A stretch of DNA of 64,000 nt from Paenibacillus pabuli NBRC 13638 (GCF_001514495.1 NZ_BCNM01000003.1:310001-374000); one strand, 5' to 3'. Positions 50,535 to 59,965 are shown, counted from the first letter of the stretch. The notes: generated from the letters alone by a model not told the origin. Made by a program: numbers and translations.

Positions 50535-51374
50535 TTATTTAAAAGCCGGGATTGCAATATCCGCATACTTCTCTTCAAAGAAGGCCTTCACTTCTGGACC
50601 CGCCATACGTTTTGCCAGCTTCTGAATGGCTTCCGAATCCTTGTTATCTTCACGGGCAACCAAGGTAATGGCAAAATGGGAATCATCCTTCTCAGTGAAC
50701 AGCGCATCCTTTTTCGGCGTAAGCCCCAGCGGACTCGCATAAGCCGGAGTCATGGCAACCAGATCGGCATCATCCAGCATACGAGCGAGCATCAACAGAT
50801 CCACTTCTTTGAACTGGAAGTTCTTCGTGTTTTCCGTGATGTCTGCTTGCGTTGCATTGAAACCGACGCCTTCTTTTAACTTGATCAGGCCGTTCTGTTC
50901 CATCATAACCAGCGAGCGTCCAATGTTGGACGGATCGTTGGCAATCGCAACCGTTGCACCTTCAGGCAATTCCTCGATCGATTTATATTTTTTGGAATAT
51001 GCTCCGTAAATAGCATTGTAGATAGGCTGCACAGCAACCAGATTAGCGTTATTCGCTTCATTGTACTGATTCATGTAAGGTACGTGCTGAAAGAAGTTTG
51101 CGTCTACTTCTTTGTTCGCCAGTGCAGTATTCGGTTGAACGTTATCGGAAAGTACAACAACTTCCAGATTAACACCATCTTCTTTCAGCAATGGCTTCAC
51201 AATATCCAGCACATCCGTCATTGGCGGAATCAGAGTAGCTACTTTCAATGTCACTTCTTGTCCGGCTTGAGTGCCTTCCTTACTTCCTTCCGCCGCAGGC
51301 GTTTCTTCTTTTTTGCCGCATCCGGCTGCCACAAGCGTCACTGCCAGCAGCATGAGCATTAATTTTGCTTTCAT
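50535..51374 (-). CDS. metQ: Methionine-binding lipoprotein
   Basis: A 279-residue lipoprotein of the NlpA/MetQ family that captures D/L-methionine outside the membrane. The signal peptide and lipobox LVAAGC (Cys19) are clear. The binding domain begins VTLKVATLIPPMTDVLDIVK and includes ANFFQHVPYMNQYNEANNAN and ATVAIANDPSNIGRSLVMME. It is the last gene of metN-metP-metQ, 76 bp after the permease gene. Family members for other amino acids exist, but the operon order supports methionine. Confidence 0.92.
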   Translation of the reverse strand: MKAKLMLMLLAVTLVAAGCGKKEETPAAEGSKEGTQAGQEVTLKVATLIPPMTDVLDIVKPLLKEDGVNLEVVVLSDNVQPNTALANKEVDANFFQHVPYMNQYNEANNANLVAVQPIYNAIYGAYSKKYKSIEELPEGATVAIANDPSNIGRSLVMMEQNGLIKLKEGVGFNATQADITENTKNFQFKEVDLLMLARMLDDADLVAMTPAYASPLGLTPKKDALFTEKDDSHFAITLVAREDNKDSEAIQKLAKRMAGPEVKAFFEEKYADIAIPAFK

Positions 51375-51450
51375 CTGATATAAACCCCTTCATCATATAA
51401 TCTGTATTGTTCATGCTGTAATTCAATCTTTCTGCATTGCTTGTCCTTCT

Positions 51451-52119
51451 TCAGGATCTGCGATCGAGCCAGCGGGACAGTCTGCTGCCGGTATATTGGA
51501 TCATCTGTACCAGGATAATCATAATGATAATCGTAAATACCATAATCTCCGTCTCGAATCGCTGATAACCGTAACGAATCGCAAAATCACCAACACCGCC
51601 CCCACCGACAATACCCATGACTGTAGAATAAGAGATAAAACTGATGGTTGCCGTCGTTAAGCCGAGGACGAGTCCTGAGCGAGCCTCCACATAAAGGAAT
51701 TTCACCACAAGCTGCATGGTCGATGCACCCATGGAAGAGGCAGCTTCAATTACCCCCCTTGGTACATCAAGCAATGCCTGTTCTACCAGTCTGGCGTAAT
51801 ACGCAACTGCGATGACCGATAACGGCACGGTTGCTGCAAGCGTCCCGATGGATGTTCCAACGACCAGACGTGTGAACGGAATCATAAATACGACGAGCAG
51901 CAGAAACGGGAAGGAACGAATAATGTTGACGAGACTTCCCAGAATCATGAACAAAGGTCGATTCTGATAACGCTGCCCTCTTCGGAACAGATACAACAGT
52001 GTACCCAGAGGCAGCCCGATTAACACGGCCGCCGTGATCGAGATTCCGACCATAACAAAGGTCTCTCCGATGGCCTGCCAAATTTCATGCTGATACTTCA
52101 CAACGGACTCAGGTATCAT
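51451..52119 (-). CDS. metP: Methionine ABC transporter permease
   Basis: A 222-residue inner-membrane permease with five hydrophobic helices and the BPD_transp_1 EAA loop (VIEAASSMGASTMQLVVKFL). The segments NIIRSFPFLLLVVFMIPFTR and SYSTVMGIVGGGGVGDFAIR are typical of MetI/MetP. AGGAGG lies too near the first ATG (52125), so the ATG two codons later is preferred. Its start overlaps the end of metN by 11 bp. Confidence 0.92.
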   Translation of the reverse strand: MIPESVVKYQHEIWQAIGETFVMVGISITAAVLIGLPLGTLLYLFRRGQRYQNRPLFMILGSLVNIIRSFPFLLLVVFMIPFTRLVVGTSIGTLAATVPLSVIAVAYYARLVEQALLDVPRGVIEAASSMGASTMQLVVKFLYVEARSGLVLGLTTATISFISYSTVMGIVGGGGVGDFAIRYGYQRFETEIMVFTIIIMIILVQMIQYTGSRLSRWLDRRS

Positions 52120-52927
52120 CAGCATTTTCCTCCTGACTGCTAGGAAGAGAGGTATCAGGTCCGCTCACGGATGCATCTTCACCCATCAACAAGGATGTCA
52201 GCAGATCAGGCTTCGGTTCCGGTATGCTTCGTACTTCCGCCTCCGATAACGTTCTGACAATCCGTCCCTCTTTCATCACCGAGATCCGGTCACAGAGCTT
52301 TCGGGCAACCTCCATCTCATGTGTAACGAGCACAATGGTTACGCCCAGCGTTTCATTGACATGACGCAGCACATCCAGAATTCCGCTCGTTGTCTGCGGA
52401 TCAAGCGAAGATGTTGGCTCATCACAGAGCAGCACATCCGGTCGGCTGGCAAGTGCTCTGGCGATAGCCACACGCTGCTTTTGGCCTCCGCTTAACTGTG
52501 CAGGATACTGGTTGGCCTTATCCTCAAGTCCGACAAATCTTAATACCTCAAGTCCCCGTGCAACCCGCTCGGTACGGGAGACGCCAGCGAGTTCCAAAGG
52601 CATACAAACATTGCCGCTCACGGTCCGATTGCTAACCAGATTGAAGTGCTGAAAAATCATGCCAATGGAACTCCGCGCCTGACGCAGACTTCGCTCACTC
52701 ATCCGGGTCAGATGCTGCCCATTCACAATGACTTCGCCGTCATCCGGTTTTTCCAATCCGTTGAGCATGCGCAGAAGCGTGGATTTTCCCGCACCACTGG
52801 AGCCGATAATGCCATGGATCTCTCCCTGGCCTACTTCCAGGGAAACCGAGCTTAGCGCCTCGAATCCCTGATCTTCACGGGACCCACGCTCGTTATAACG
52901 CTTGCTTACCCCGTATAATGAAATCAT
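52109..52927 (-). CDS. metN: Methionine ABC transporter ATPase
   Basis: A 272-residue ABC ATPase. Walker A is in GIIGSSGAGKSTLLRMLNGL, Q-loop in IGMIFQHFNLV, signature in LSGGQKQRVAIARALA, Walker B in VLLCDEPTSSLDP and the H-loop in IVLVTHEMEV. CAGGAGGAA precedes the ATG at 52927. An ATG ten codons upstream has no site. The C-terminal extension is shorter than the E. coli NIL domain, so methionine trans-inhibition through a full NIL domain is doubtful. First gene of the operon. Confidence 0.92.
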   Translation of the reverse strand: MISLYGVSKRYNERGSREDQGFEALSSVSLEVGQGEIHGIIGSSGAGKSTLLRMLNGLEKPDDGEVIVNGQHLTRMSERSLRQARSSIGMIFQHFNLVSNRTVSGNVCMPLELAGVSRTERVARGLEVLRFVGLEDKANQYPAQLSGGQKQRVAIARALASRPDVLLCDEPTSSLDPQTTSGILDVLRHVNETLGVTIVLVTHEMEVARKLCDRISVMKEGRIVRTLSEAEVRSIPEPKPDLLTSLLMGEDASVSGPDTSLPSSQEENADDT

Positions 52928-52978
52928 GGGAGATTCCTCCTGCGATTGATCGTACATGTTCCTTCAAGAACACATGAA

Positions 52979-53013
52979 GAAAGCCCGCACAGCCGATAAA
53001 CCGGAGCGCGAGC
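52979..53013 (-). terminator. Hairpin between beta-propeller gene and metN
   Basis: GCTCGCGC...GTGCGGGC stem (with G-U pairs), then TTTCTTC on the minus strand. It probably ends the upstream beta-propeller gene. If the promoter at 53028-53056 is real, it would lie in the metN leader. Confidence 0.55.
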
Positions 53014-53027
53014 AATCCTGTTTATTT

Positions 53028-53056
53028 ATAATAAATCATCATCCCACATGAAACAA
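53028..53056 (-). promoter_or_regulatory. Candidate promoter of metNPQ
   Basis: Minus strand: TTGTTT, 17 bases, TATTAT, about 100 bp before metN. It lies just beyond the stop of the upstream gene. Confidence 0.4.
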
Positions 53057-53059
53057 GCT

Positions 53060-55363
53060 TTAACGTAAGATATCCATATTTAAGGCACTTGCCTCATACA
53101 AACTAAACCGCCCGTTGGACGAACCGATATAAACTTCATTTCCAACCCGATTCAGGATTCCGTTCTTCGCATCCCGATCCCGGTGCTCCGGATTACCCAT
53201 CACCACGTCATGCACACGCCCCATCAAAGTACCGTCTAGTTTGTTCATCACCAGAAGATCGTCACCCATCGGCAGCAAAAGCTGATTATCAAACACCAGG
53301 TAACTCCCTTGATTGGTAGGGTATCGCAAGGCGGCAATCGTGTTTTGGGCAGTCCAGCGTGTCTCCCCCGTATCATATGCAAGAGCTGCCGGATATCCAT
53401 TCTTGATTACATATAATTGATCGCCCTCTACAAGTCCACGTTCAATCTTATCGTTCATTACCCATAGCTTTTTTCCGCTCTTGGCATCATATAGTGTCGT
53501 TGTAAAATCCGCGTAATCGCCATATATATCCGCCTTCTTGTTATCACGGATCAGCAGCCGGCCATCGTTAAGCACCTCTATTTGCTGTCCATTTCTGGCA
53601 GGGAATTGTGCGAGCTTCTTACCGGTGTTCAGATCAAGCAGCACCCATTGATCATTCAACAACATCCAGCGTTCCGGCTGAGCTGATACAAACGGATCCA
53701 GACGGTATATTCCGTCAAAGTACGAATTGTTCTCCGGATGATCCACAGTCGATTTACCAACCTTCATGCTCCATATGGTTCGGCCAGACTTCGGATCGGC
53801 TGCGACCAATTTATTGTTCTCCCAATACATCACATAGGGGTCATCTGCGCCCTTGTTTAACAGTTGATATCCTGTACTAAGCTTTCTTGTCCATAATGTT
53901 TTTCCATTTGCACTGTCCAACACCGTTAACCAGCTATTGCTTGAGCCTTCAACAACCGGACTATTTACTACGACTACATTCTTTGCGGCAGTGATGCCAT
54001 TCAATCTGAATTTTTGCTTGGGGGCATACTCCCATACGACATCACCGCTTTTCAACTGGAGGTGGCGGATGCGATCTACGTATTTTTTCTGATCAGCGTC
54101 ATAATCGGTGTAGATTGTAACATGCTGGCGTCCTGCATCCATCTCTGCATGCTGTCTTCCATACCCTGAATTAATTTCCCATAACTGCTTACCCGTATGA
54201 CGATCAAGTGCGTAAAAAGAACCTTCATAATAACCCCCGCTGAATCCACCATCATCTCCTTTTATCAGGAGCACATCCTCTGTAGCCGCTTGTAAAAAGG
54301 TATAATTGATATCCCCCTGATTGGTCCACACCGGTTTCCAGGGTAAGGTAGACGGCAGCGTCTTACCATATATTTTAGTCGTGAAGTCGTACTCACCCGA
54401 ACGACCGAAGCTCCAATCAGACACCACCTCGTTTCCGTCAACCTGCGGTATGTTCCAGCGTGCTCTGGCAAGCCTGCCGTTCTTGTTAAATGTCACGAGA
54501 AAATGGGCATCTGCCCGCTCGTACCGCCAAGTGTTCCCAATGCTCATGGCATAACCGGTATCGTTCAAATTGCCGGAATGCTCTTGCCAATCCGGTTCAC
54601 CAAGCCACTGCGCGACCTGTTTCGAGGTTGTTTTTTGGTTCAGCACAATATCCGTCAAATGACGTACAGTCGTTGTAGGCATCGCCGGTTCACTCCTGAA
54701 CCAGCCGTCCGCTATCTTGGTATGCTCTGCTACATCCTGTGCCTTAACCCATAGCAATGCAGGACGATAGATGGACGATTCCTCATTCCAGACGCGCGGG
54801 GCAATCGACACGCCATACCAGCCCTTCGTCGCTGTAACAATGAACGCCTGATCTTTCAGGAATGCTCCTGAAGACCAGCTTGCCTGACTTCCCGGAAACA
54901 GATACAGTTTGCTGCCCGATTGCAGTGTGAACGTCTGTGGCGATATTTTCGTCAGGCTGCGGCTTTCTTTGGAGGCATACCAGCCAGGTATCCAGAATTC
55001 ACTGTAATCGCTACCTTTTAATTTGATCCATTCCCCGCGAACCGTATCTATTTTCAGGCTCCCCTGGGCGGAGCTATACCCGTCTATGCCCATCAGATCA
55101 GGGGAAACGCGGCTCTCGATCACACGGCTGTATATAGGGACTTCATCTGCAATCGTGACTTTGTCCCCTTTTTTATAATTCAGCTTTACAGATAGCGCTT
55201 GCGTTACGGAACCTGACCCTTGCCCCTCCAGCGCCATTGAATGGGTATTCGTCAACAGCCACCCCGTGACCACCACGGCTGCGATACCGGCAACGATGCT
55301 CCATGGGTAGCCCATCCCTAGCCTTTTACGCCCCTTCCCCTTCTTCACGTCAGTCCACTCCAT
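53060..55363 (-). CDS. Membrane-anchored PQQ-like beta-propeller protein
   Basis: About 767 residues. A basic N-terminus precedes one transmembrane helix (WSIVAGIAAVVVTGWLLTN), then an outside region. About 70-220 contain SH3-like segments (KKGDKVTIADEVPIYSRVIE, WIKLKGSDYSEFWIPGWYAS). From about 350 come repeated propeller blades with the PQQ-enzyme-like pattern (FYALDRHTGKQLWEINSGYG, LTVLDSANGKTLWTRKL, LVAADPKSGRTIWSMKV, TTLYDAKSGKKLWVMND). No catalytic motif is seen. A cell-envelope scaffold or sensor is likely. The start at 55363 has only a weak site and is uncertain. Confidence 0.7.
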   Translation of the reverse strand: MEWTDVKKGKGRKRLGMGYPWSIVAGIAAVVVTGWLLTNTHSMALEGQGSGSVTQALSVKLNYKKGDKVTIADEVPIYSRVIESRVSPDLMGIDGYSSAQGSLKIDTVRGEWIKLKGSDYSEFWIPGWYASKESRSLTKISPQTFTLQSGSKLYLFPGSQASWSSGAFLKDQAFIVTATKGWYGVSIAPRVWNEESSIYRPALLWVKAQDVAEHTKIADGWFRSEPAMPTTTVRHLTDIVLNQKTTSKQVAQWLGEPDWQEHSGNLNDTGYAMSIGNTWRYERADAHFLVTFNKNGRLARARWNIPQVDGNEVVSDWSFGRSGEYDFTTKIYGKTLPSTLPWKPVWTNQGDINYTFLQAATEDVLLIKGDDGGFSGGYYEGSFYALDRHTGKQLWEINSGYGRQHAEMDAGRQHVTIYTDYDADQKKYVDRIRHLQLKSGDVVWEYAPKQKFRLNGITAAKNVVVVNSPVVEGSSNSWLTVLDSANGKTLWTRKLSTGYQLLNKGADDPYVMYWENNKLVAADPKSGRTIWSMKVGKSTVDHPENNSYFDGIYRLDPFVSAQPERWMLLNDQWVLLDLNTGKKLAQFPARNGQQIEVLNDGRLLIRDNKKADIYGDYADFTTTLYDAKSGKKLWVMNDKIERGLVEGDQLYVIKNGYPAALAYDTGETRWTAQNTIAALRYPTNQGSYLVFDNQLLLPMGDDLLVMNKLDGTLMGRVHDVVMGNPEHRDRDAKNGILNRVGNEVYIGSSNGRFSLYEASALNMDILR

Positions 55364-55440
55364 TCTTTTGAAGTTATTTCCATCTAAGACGTTATGAACA
55401 AGCAAAAGTTACTGTTTCTACCCATATATTTTTTCGCAAG

Positions 55441-56235
55441 TTATCTGACATCCAGCAGGCCTGAATGGTACGGTAATGTCAAGCCCAGCGTATAAGCCAA
55501 CGTTAGCGATATGATAAAATACCCCACAAACCACAGATCCGCCCCAGAATACCCGATCTGGATGTAATACGTTCGGCTCGCACCTTCTGTGAATCCCTTC
55601 GCTTCCATCGCCACCGCCATACGCTGCGCACGGCGAATACTCTGTGCAAGCAGCGGGATGGCATATCGTTTCAGTACGCCGTATACATTCCAGCGGGAAC
55701 CGCGCTGCCCCGTTCCCCGAATGCGGATGGCATAACGCAGCGTCTGGAATTCATCCAGCAGAATCGGAATCATGCGCATAGCCGCCAGAAAGCTATAGGC
55801 ATACTTGGGTGGGAGCCTCCACTGCTGCATCAGGGAATAAAACAACCGAACAGGCTTGGTCGTCAGACCGAATAACAATCCAGCCGCCGCCATACTCAAG
55901 GAACGAAATCCGAGATGTAATCCGCGGTAGAAGCTCTCTTCCGTAATATGAATCAAACCCCACTTAAACCAGGTAGTCTCGCCTTTACCAAACATGATCA
56001 TACCTGTAGAAGTGGAGATAAATACCAGAATGAACGGAGACGCATACAGCAACAGTCTGGGCCATGGGTGACCTGTCCAGCACAGCAATAGCAGCATGAC
56101 GACTGCCACATTCGCCATTACATTCAGGTTGTGAACAAGAATGACGAAGACAAACAGCAGGGTAAGAAAAACCATTTTCAACCCGGGATTCACCGCATGA
56201 ATCCAGGTCTCACGATGAGGAAACGAGAGCTGCAT
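55441..56235 (-). CDS. ykoC: ECF transporter transmembrane (T) component YkoC
   Basis: A 264-residue integral membrane protein of the CbiQ/EcfT family. The coupling-helix signature is visible in FLAAMRMIPILLDEFQTLRY and RAQRMAVAMEAKGFTEGASR (the A-R-G/A-K-G motifs that contact the ATPases). It joins the S component YkoE to the ATPase YkoD. GGGGAGG precedes the ATG, and the start lies 26 bp inside ykoD, so the genes are translationally coupled. The Bacillus equivalent is part of the thiamine/HMP uptake system. Confidence 0.9.
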   Translation of the reverse strand: MQLSFPHRETWIHAVNPGLKMVFLTLLFVFVILVHNLNVMANVAVVMLLLLCWTGHPWPRLLLYASPFILVFISTSTGMIMFGKGETTWFKWGLIHITEESFYRGLHLGFRSLSMAAAGLLFGLTTKPVRLFYSLMQQWRLPPKYAYSFLAAMRMIPILLDEFQTLRYAIRIRGTGQRGSRWNVYGVLKRYAIPLLAQSIRRAQRMAVAMEAKGFTEGASRTYYIQIGYSGADLWFVGYFIISLTLAYTLGLTLPYHSGLLDVR

Positions 56236-57718
56236 CCGTTAACCTCCCCTCATTCACCGTCCAGATCCGGGTGCAATAACGTTTCACGATTTCCCGGTCA
56301 TGCGTAACCATCACAATGGCGGTCCCTTCACGCCGCAACCGCTCCAGCTGCGACAGCATCGCAAATGTATTACGCGCATCCTGACCAAAGGTAGGCTCAT
56401 CCAGTAACAGAATACGCTGTTCCCGTACCAGTGCCGAGGCTACACTCAGTCGTCGTTTCTGCCCCATCGACAACTGGTATGGATGCCTTCCGGACAGAGC
56501 GGTCAGTCCGAATTGCTCCAGCATATGATCCGTTTGCACCCCTCTTTCTTCGGCAGTACGTTTCCCGCCCAGCAAGGAGAATCCCACTTCATCCCGGACC
56601 GAATTTGTAACGAATTGAAATTCAGGATTCTGGAATACAAAGGCAATGTGATCTGCAAGCTGCTCTGTTTTGCCAGCCGATTGTCCTTCCACAACATAAT
56701 GACCTGTCGTTTTCAGGATATTCATCATGGACAGCAATAATGAACTTTTACCTGCACCGTTAACCCCGACAATCCCCACCCAATCTCCGTGCCATACCTT
56801 GGCCTGTTCCACCTGAATGTATGGTGTCTTTCCACGCCATCCGGTGAATTGCTGCATGTCCAGGGCTGGCTGGAGCTCAGCAGGGACTCTCCCCTGCCTA
56901 TAATCCATGCGTTCCGTTTCTGCGGCTCCATAACGAATGGACTCTCCTGTGACCAACGCCTGAGCCTTCGTCTGACCTCGCTCTTCCCAAACGCCCGGAT
57001 ACCAGATTCCGTATTCTCTCAGCATATTCCGCTCATCTGTAAACACCTGATTCGCCGGGCCATCTGCCACAATATTTCCTTCAGGCGACAATACGATGAT
57101 TCGGTCTACCCACTCGACAATTTCATTGATTTTATGTTCCACGATAATGAGTGTTTTGTCCTGTGCAATCTGTTTCACCGTATCCCACACCTGAGAAGTT
57201 CCCTCATCATCCAGCAGTGCTGTTGGTTCATCCAAAAAGAGAACATCTGGCTCCATGGCCAGAATCGAAGCCATCGCAAGGCGCTGCTTCATGCCCTGAG
57301 ACATCGATTGAATGAGTACACGATTATGTTCAAATCTTAACCCCACCTGTTCCAGGTATTGATGGATCAGAGCAGGCATCTGCTCGCGTGGAATATTCCG
57401 GTTTTCCAGTACAAAAGCAATCTCTTCATCCGTATATGACATACAGAATTGGGTATCCGGATCTTGAAAAACAATACCAGGCTGCTCTGGCACTTGAATG
57501 TCGTCGCATTTCATCGGAATCTCCACAGATCGCGGAATCAGGCCGCTCAGAATGTGCAGCAAGGTCGATTTGCCAGAGCCGCTTGGTCCGAGCAATAATA
57601 CTTTCTCCCCTTGACGCACAGAAAGAGACAAGCCTTGAAACACCAAGGCTTTCTCTCCCGGGAACTTGCATCTTAGATTCGTAACACCTACCGCCTGTGC
57701 ATTCCCCTCTCCTTTCAT
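56210..57718 (-). CDS. ykoD: ECF transporter double ATPase YkoD
   Basis: A 502-residue protein with two fused ABC ATPase domains. Domain 1 has Walker A LLGPSGSGKSTLLHILSGL, signature QSMSQGMKQRLAMAS and Walker B VLFLDEPTALLDDEG. Domain 2 has Walker A GVNGAGKSSLLLSMM, signature LSMGQKRRLSVASAL and Walker B ILLLDEPTFGQDARN. The fusion replaces the EcfA/EcfA' pair, as in Bacillus YkoD. It energises uptake of thiamine or its hydroxymethylpyrimidine precursor. The ATG directly follows the ykoE stop codon. Confidence 0.92.
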   Translation of the reverse strand: MKGEGNAQAVGVTNLRCKFPGEKALVFQGLSLSVRQGEKVLLLGPSGSGKSTLLHILSGLIPRSVEIPMKCDDIQVPEQPGIVFQDPDTQFCMSYTDEEIAFVLENRNIPREQMPALIHQYLEQVGLRFEHNRVLIQSMSQGMKQRLAMASILAMEPDVLFLDEPTALLDDEGTSQVWDTVKQIAQDKTLIIVEHKINEIVEWVDRIIVLSPEGNIVADGPANQVFTDERNMLREYGIWYPGVWEERGQTKAQALVTGESIRYGAAETERMDYRQGRVPAELQPALDMQQFTGWRGKTPYIQVEQAKVWHGDWVGIVGVNGAGKSSLLLSMMNILKTTGHYVVEGQSAGKTEQLADHIAFVFQNPEFQFVTNSVRDEVGFSLLGGKRTAEERGVQTDHMLEQFGLTALSGRHPYQLSMGQKRRLSVASALVREQRILLLDEPTFGQDARNTFAMLSQLERLRREGTAIVMVTHDREIVKRYCTRIWTVNEGRLTDAALVSSS

Positions 57719-58312
57719 CTAGTCCAGCGCCTCATAATCCTGCTTCGACACTGGTCTGAGGGAGCGCGTTACCCCTGTCAGCTCCAGCGCTTTGGCAAGA
57801 TAATAGGCAAATACGCCCGCAATCAGAATGCTGCCGATGAAGCGGAAACCGATAAAGAGCGTGTAGTTCCAAGCCGAGAGGGAATCGATATACCCATACT
57901 GATAATCCAGGAGAAGCGAAGCTGCCGCAGCCCCAATCGCCGCAAGACAGGTGACGAACAGATTGCTTTTCCGATACAGGAATGCAGCGAAGAAGATCTC
58001 CGCTCCCAGCCCCTGCAACAAGCCATATACCAATGTGGACATGCCCCATTCACTTCCGAGAAATGCACTCACCGTTGATGCCGCTACTTCAGCCAGAATA
58101 GCTACACCCGGCTTGCGAATGATGACAAAGGCAAAGGTTCCCGCCATAAACCACATGCCGTAAATCATCTGCTCCGCATGAACACCGAATGGTTTCATCA
58201 GATCATATGTAGGTCCCCATATTTTGTAGATCACCCCGAATACCACTGCAATCACAATCGTTACCAGAATATCGGTTAACTTCAATCTGTTGCTGCCTGC
58301 TGCTGTTGACAT
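57719..58312 (-). CDS. ykoE: Thiamine-precursor ECF transporter S component YkoE
   Basis: A 197-residue membrane protein with about six helices, matching YkoE. It starts LKLTDILVTIVIAVVFGVIY and includes FGVHAEQMIYGMWFMAGTFA and GSEWGMSTLVYGLLQGLGAE. It is the substrate-binding subunit for thiamine or hydroxymethylpyrimidine. GAGGAAGGAAG precedes the ATG at 58312. Upstream reading-frame extension covers the terminator and is not translated. First gene of ykoEDC, behind a TPP riboswitch. The ykoF gene of Bacillus is missing here. Confidence 0.92.
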   Translation of the reverse strand: MSTAAGSNRLKLTDILVTIVIAVVFGVIYKIWGPTYDLMKPFGVHAEQMIYGMWFMAGTFAFVIIRKPGVAILAEVAASTVSAFLGSEWGMSTLVYGLLQGLGAEIFFAAFLYRKSNLFVTCLAAIGAAAASLLLDYQYGYIDSLSAWNYTLFIGFRFIGSILIAGVFAYYLAKALELTGVTRSLRPVSKQDYEALD

Positions 58313-58369
58313 GTTCTCTACTTCCTTCCTCTGTTTCCCTTGATTGATAAAATAAACAATAAAACAAAC

Positions 58370-58399
58370 AAAAAAAGCCTCCCCGGTTCCCAGGCAGGC
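58370..58399 (-). terminator. Riboswitch-linked terminator before ykoE
   Basis: The stem GCCT-CC...GG-AGGC is followed by TTTTTTTG on the minus strand. It lies between the TPP aptamer and ykoE, so it is the likely expression platform. Confidence 0.7.
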
Positions 58400-58571
58400 C
58401 ATACGCACAGTTTACAATTTTTACGATGCTGGGCATCAGGCAGGTAATGAGAAATAAGAAACCAATGATCTCATCCTTGACACATCAGAAAAACTCCCTC
58501 TGCGTCCAAGTAATCTGGTCTTCATCGTCTATTTCTTACCCTTACCATTGCACATTGCACATCGCAATTTC

Positions 58572-58661
58572 ATGTTCTCTACGCTGGCATTACCCAGATC
58601 AGATATACGGTCAGCGGCACAAGGCCGCTCTCTCAGCCCAACTTCATTGAGCTCCCGGTTC
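58572..58661 (-). promoter_or_regulatory. TPP (THI-box) riboswitch
   Basis: Minus-strand RNA has P2 AGCUCAA...UUGGGCU directly followed by GAGA (the CUGAGA motif), P3 AGCGGC/GCCGCU, and the conserved second half AUCUGAUCUGGGUAAUGCCA then GCGUAGAGA. These are the two halves that bind the pyrimidine and diphosphate of TPP. It precedes the ykoEDC operon. I could not draw a convincing P1 helix. Confidence 0.88.
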
Positions 58662-58679
58662 ACTTATTTCATTGCTTCT

Positions 58680-58708
58680 ACTGTACAACACATGGGTATT
58701 TGTGACAA
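58680..58708 (-). promoter_or_regulatory. Promoter of the TPP riboswitch-ykoEDC transcript
   Basis: Minus strand: TTGTCA, 17-base spacer, TACAGT, with transcription expected to begin about 12 bases before the aptamer. Confidence 0.6.
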
Positions 58709-58832
58709 TACCGGAAAAATCATTACGCTGTATTTTGGGTAAATGAGAGAAGATATTCTGTGGTGTACTTTACAATACTATGCAACATTTGGATCAAGTA
58801 GTCCGTTTGGTATACAAGAAGGGAGATTGATA

Positions 58833-59786
58833 ATGATGAAACCAACCAATACTGCCTGGCAGCAAAAAAAGTGGAAAATGATCCTTGCCGCTTCGATTCT
58901 CACCGCGGGTACGGCACCCGCACTGCTGTCCTCCACTGTGGCGGAAGCAGCAACAACACACAAACCGACAGCGTATATTAACAATGTACAAGCTCAATAT
59001 GATGTGGTTATAAAACAGGGTATCACGTACGTAGCATTGACTGAGCTTCAATTCCTCGGCAACTATACGTTTGGGTACAACAACAAAACAAAAGAGATCA
59101 GCATTAACACAGGCAGCGACAAATATGTCCTTACCCCTAACAGCAAAACAATGAAGAAAAATGGCCAAAATGCGACATTGTCTTCCCCGCCGATTCTGGT
59201 GAATGGCAAAGCCATGCTTCCGCTCCGTGCCATCGGTGAAGCTTTTGGTGCCAAGGTGCAGTGGAACCAGAAGGCCAAGGAAGCCTACATTTACACTACC
59301 GATGCCGCTATTGTAAAAGAATATAACAGTTCCGATCTGACTGTGGCGCGTGAAGCCGCCCTGCATCTGCCACGCTTCTCTGAACTGGGACAAGCTCGCC
59401 TGGAGATTCGCAAACCTCTAGGTCCAGTGGATTCATCCATTGAATACATTTTTGAACAAGGCAAAAAAGACCATTTCTATGTTGTAGAGGATAACGATCT
59501 AATCAGCTATTATACAATTAAAAATGAAAGTGCCCTGCTGAAATGGCAGGCCAACATCGGCAAGAATGCCGGAACCATCGGTGACCTGTTCTTTATTAAA
59601 ACCAAAGCTGTTGCTGAAGCAGGGACTCGTCCTTCCGTAGCAGGTCAAACACTCATATCATTCAAATATTCTCGTATGCTTGAAGAAACCTCTTACAACA
59701 TCATGAACAAGTCGGGCTCCATTGATACCGGTTCTGTTGTCCCCGAGAAAGGCAAAGTCATCGTTGAAGTTCCGGGAGAGAAATAA
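58833..59786 (+). CDS. Secreted stalk protein, copper-amine-oxidase N-terminal domain
   Basis: A 317-residue exported protein. A signal peptide (KMILAASILTAGTAPALLSS, cleavage near AEA-A) is followed by the two-part copper amine oxidase N-like domain common in Paenibacillus (AYINNVQAQYDVVIKQGITY, VNGKAMLPLRAIGEAFGAKV). The C-terminal 180 residues are not recognised. GAAGGGAGA precedes the tandem ATGs at 58833. The stalk domain has no oxidase activity by itself. It probably works at the cell wall. Confidence 0.82.
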   Translation: MMKPTNTAWQQKKWKMILAASILTAGTAPALLSSTVAEAATTHKPTAYINNVQAQYDVVIKQGITYVALTELQFLGNYTFGYNNKTKEISINTGSDKYVLTPNSKTMKKNGQNATLSSPPILVNGKAMLPLRAIGEAFGAKVQWNQKAKEAYIYTTDAAIVKEYNSSDLTVAREAALHLPRFSELGQARLEIRKPLGPVDSSIEYIFEQGKKDHFYVVEDNDLISYYTIKNESALLKWQANIGKNAGTIGDLFFIKTKAVAEAGTRPSVAGQTLISFKYSRMLEETSYNIMNKSGSIDTGSVVPEKGKVIVEVPGEK

Positions 59787-59840
59787 TTCAAGCTTCCACT
59801 ATGAAACATTGCTCAGCAGAATTATACTGTAACATCAACA

Positions 59841-59896
59841 TTAAAAAGAGCGTCCCTCAAAGTCAGTGTGGCAATGACCTTGGGACGCTCTTTTTG
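59841..59896. terminator. Bidirectional terminator, stalk gene and pelC
   Basis: A 12-bp stem (AAAGAGCGTCCC/GGGACGCTCTTT) with T-runs in both orientations between convergent genes. Confidence 0.88.
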
Positions 59897-59965
59897 GCGT
59901 TATAATTCCAACCGCAAATCACAAGCGGAGCTGAACCTTTTAACGAATCCAGCGATTCATCCTGT

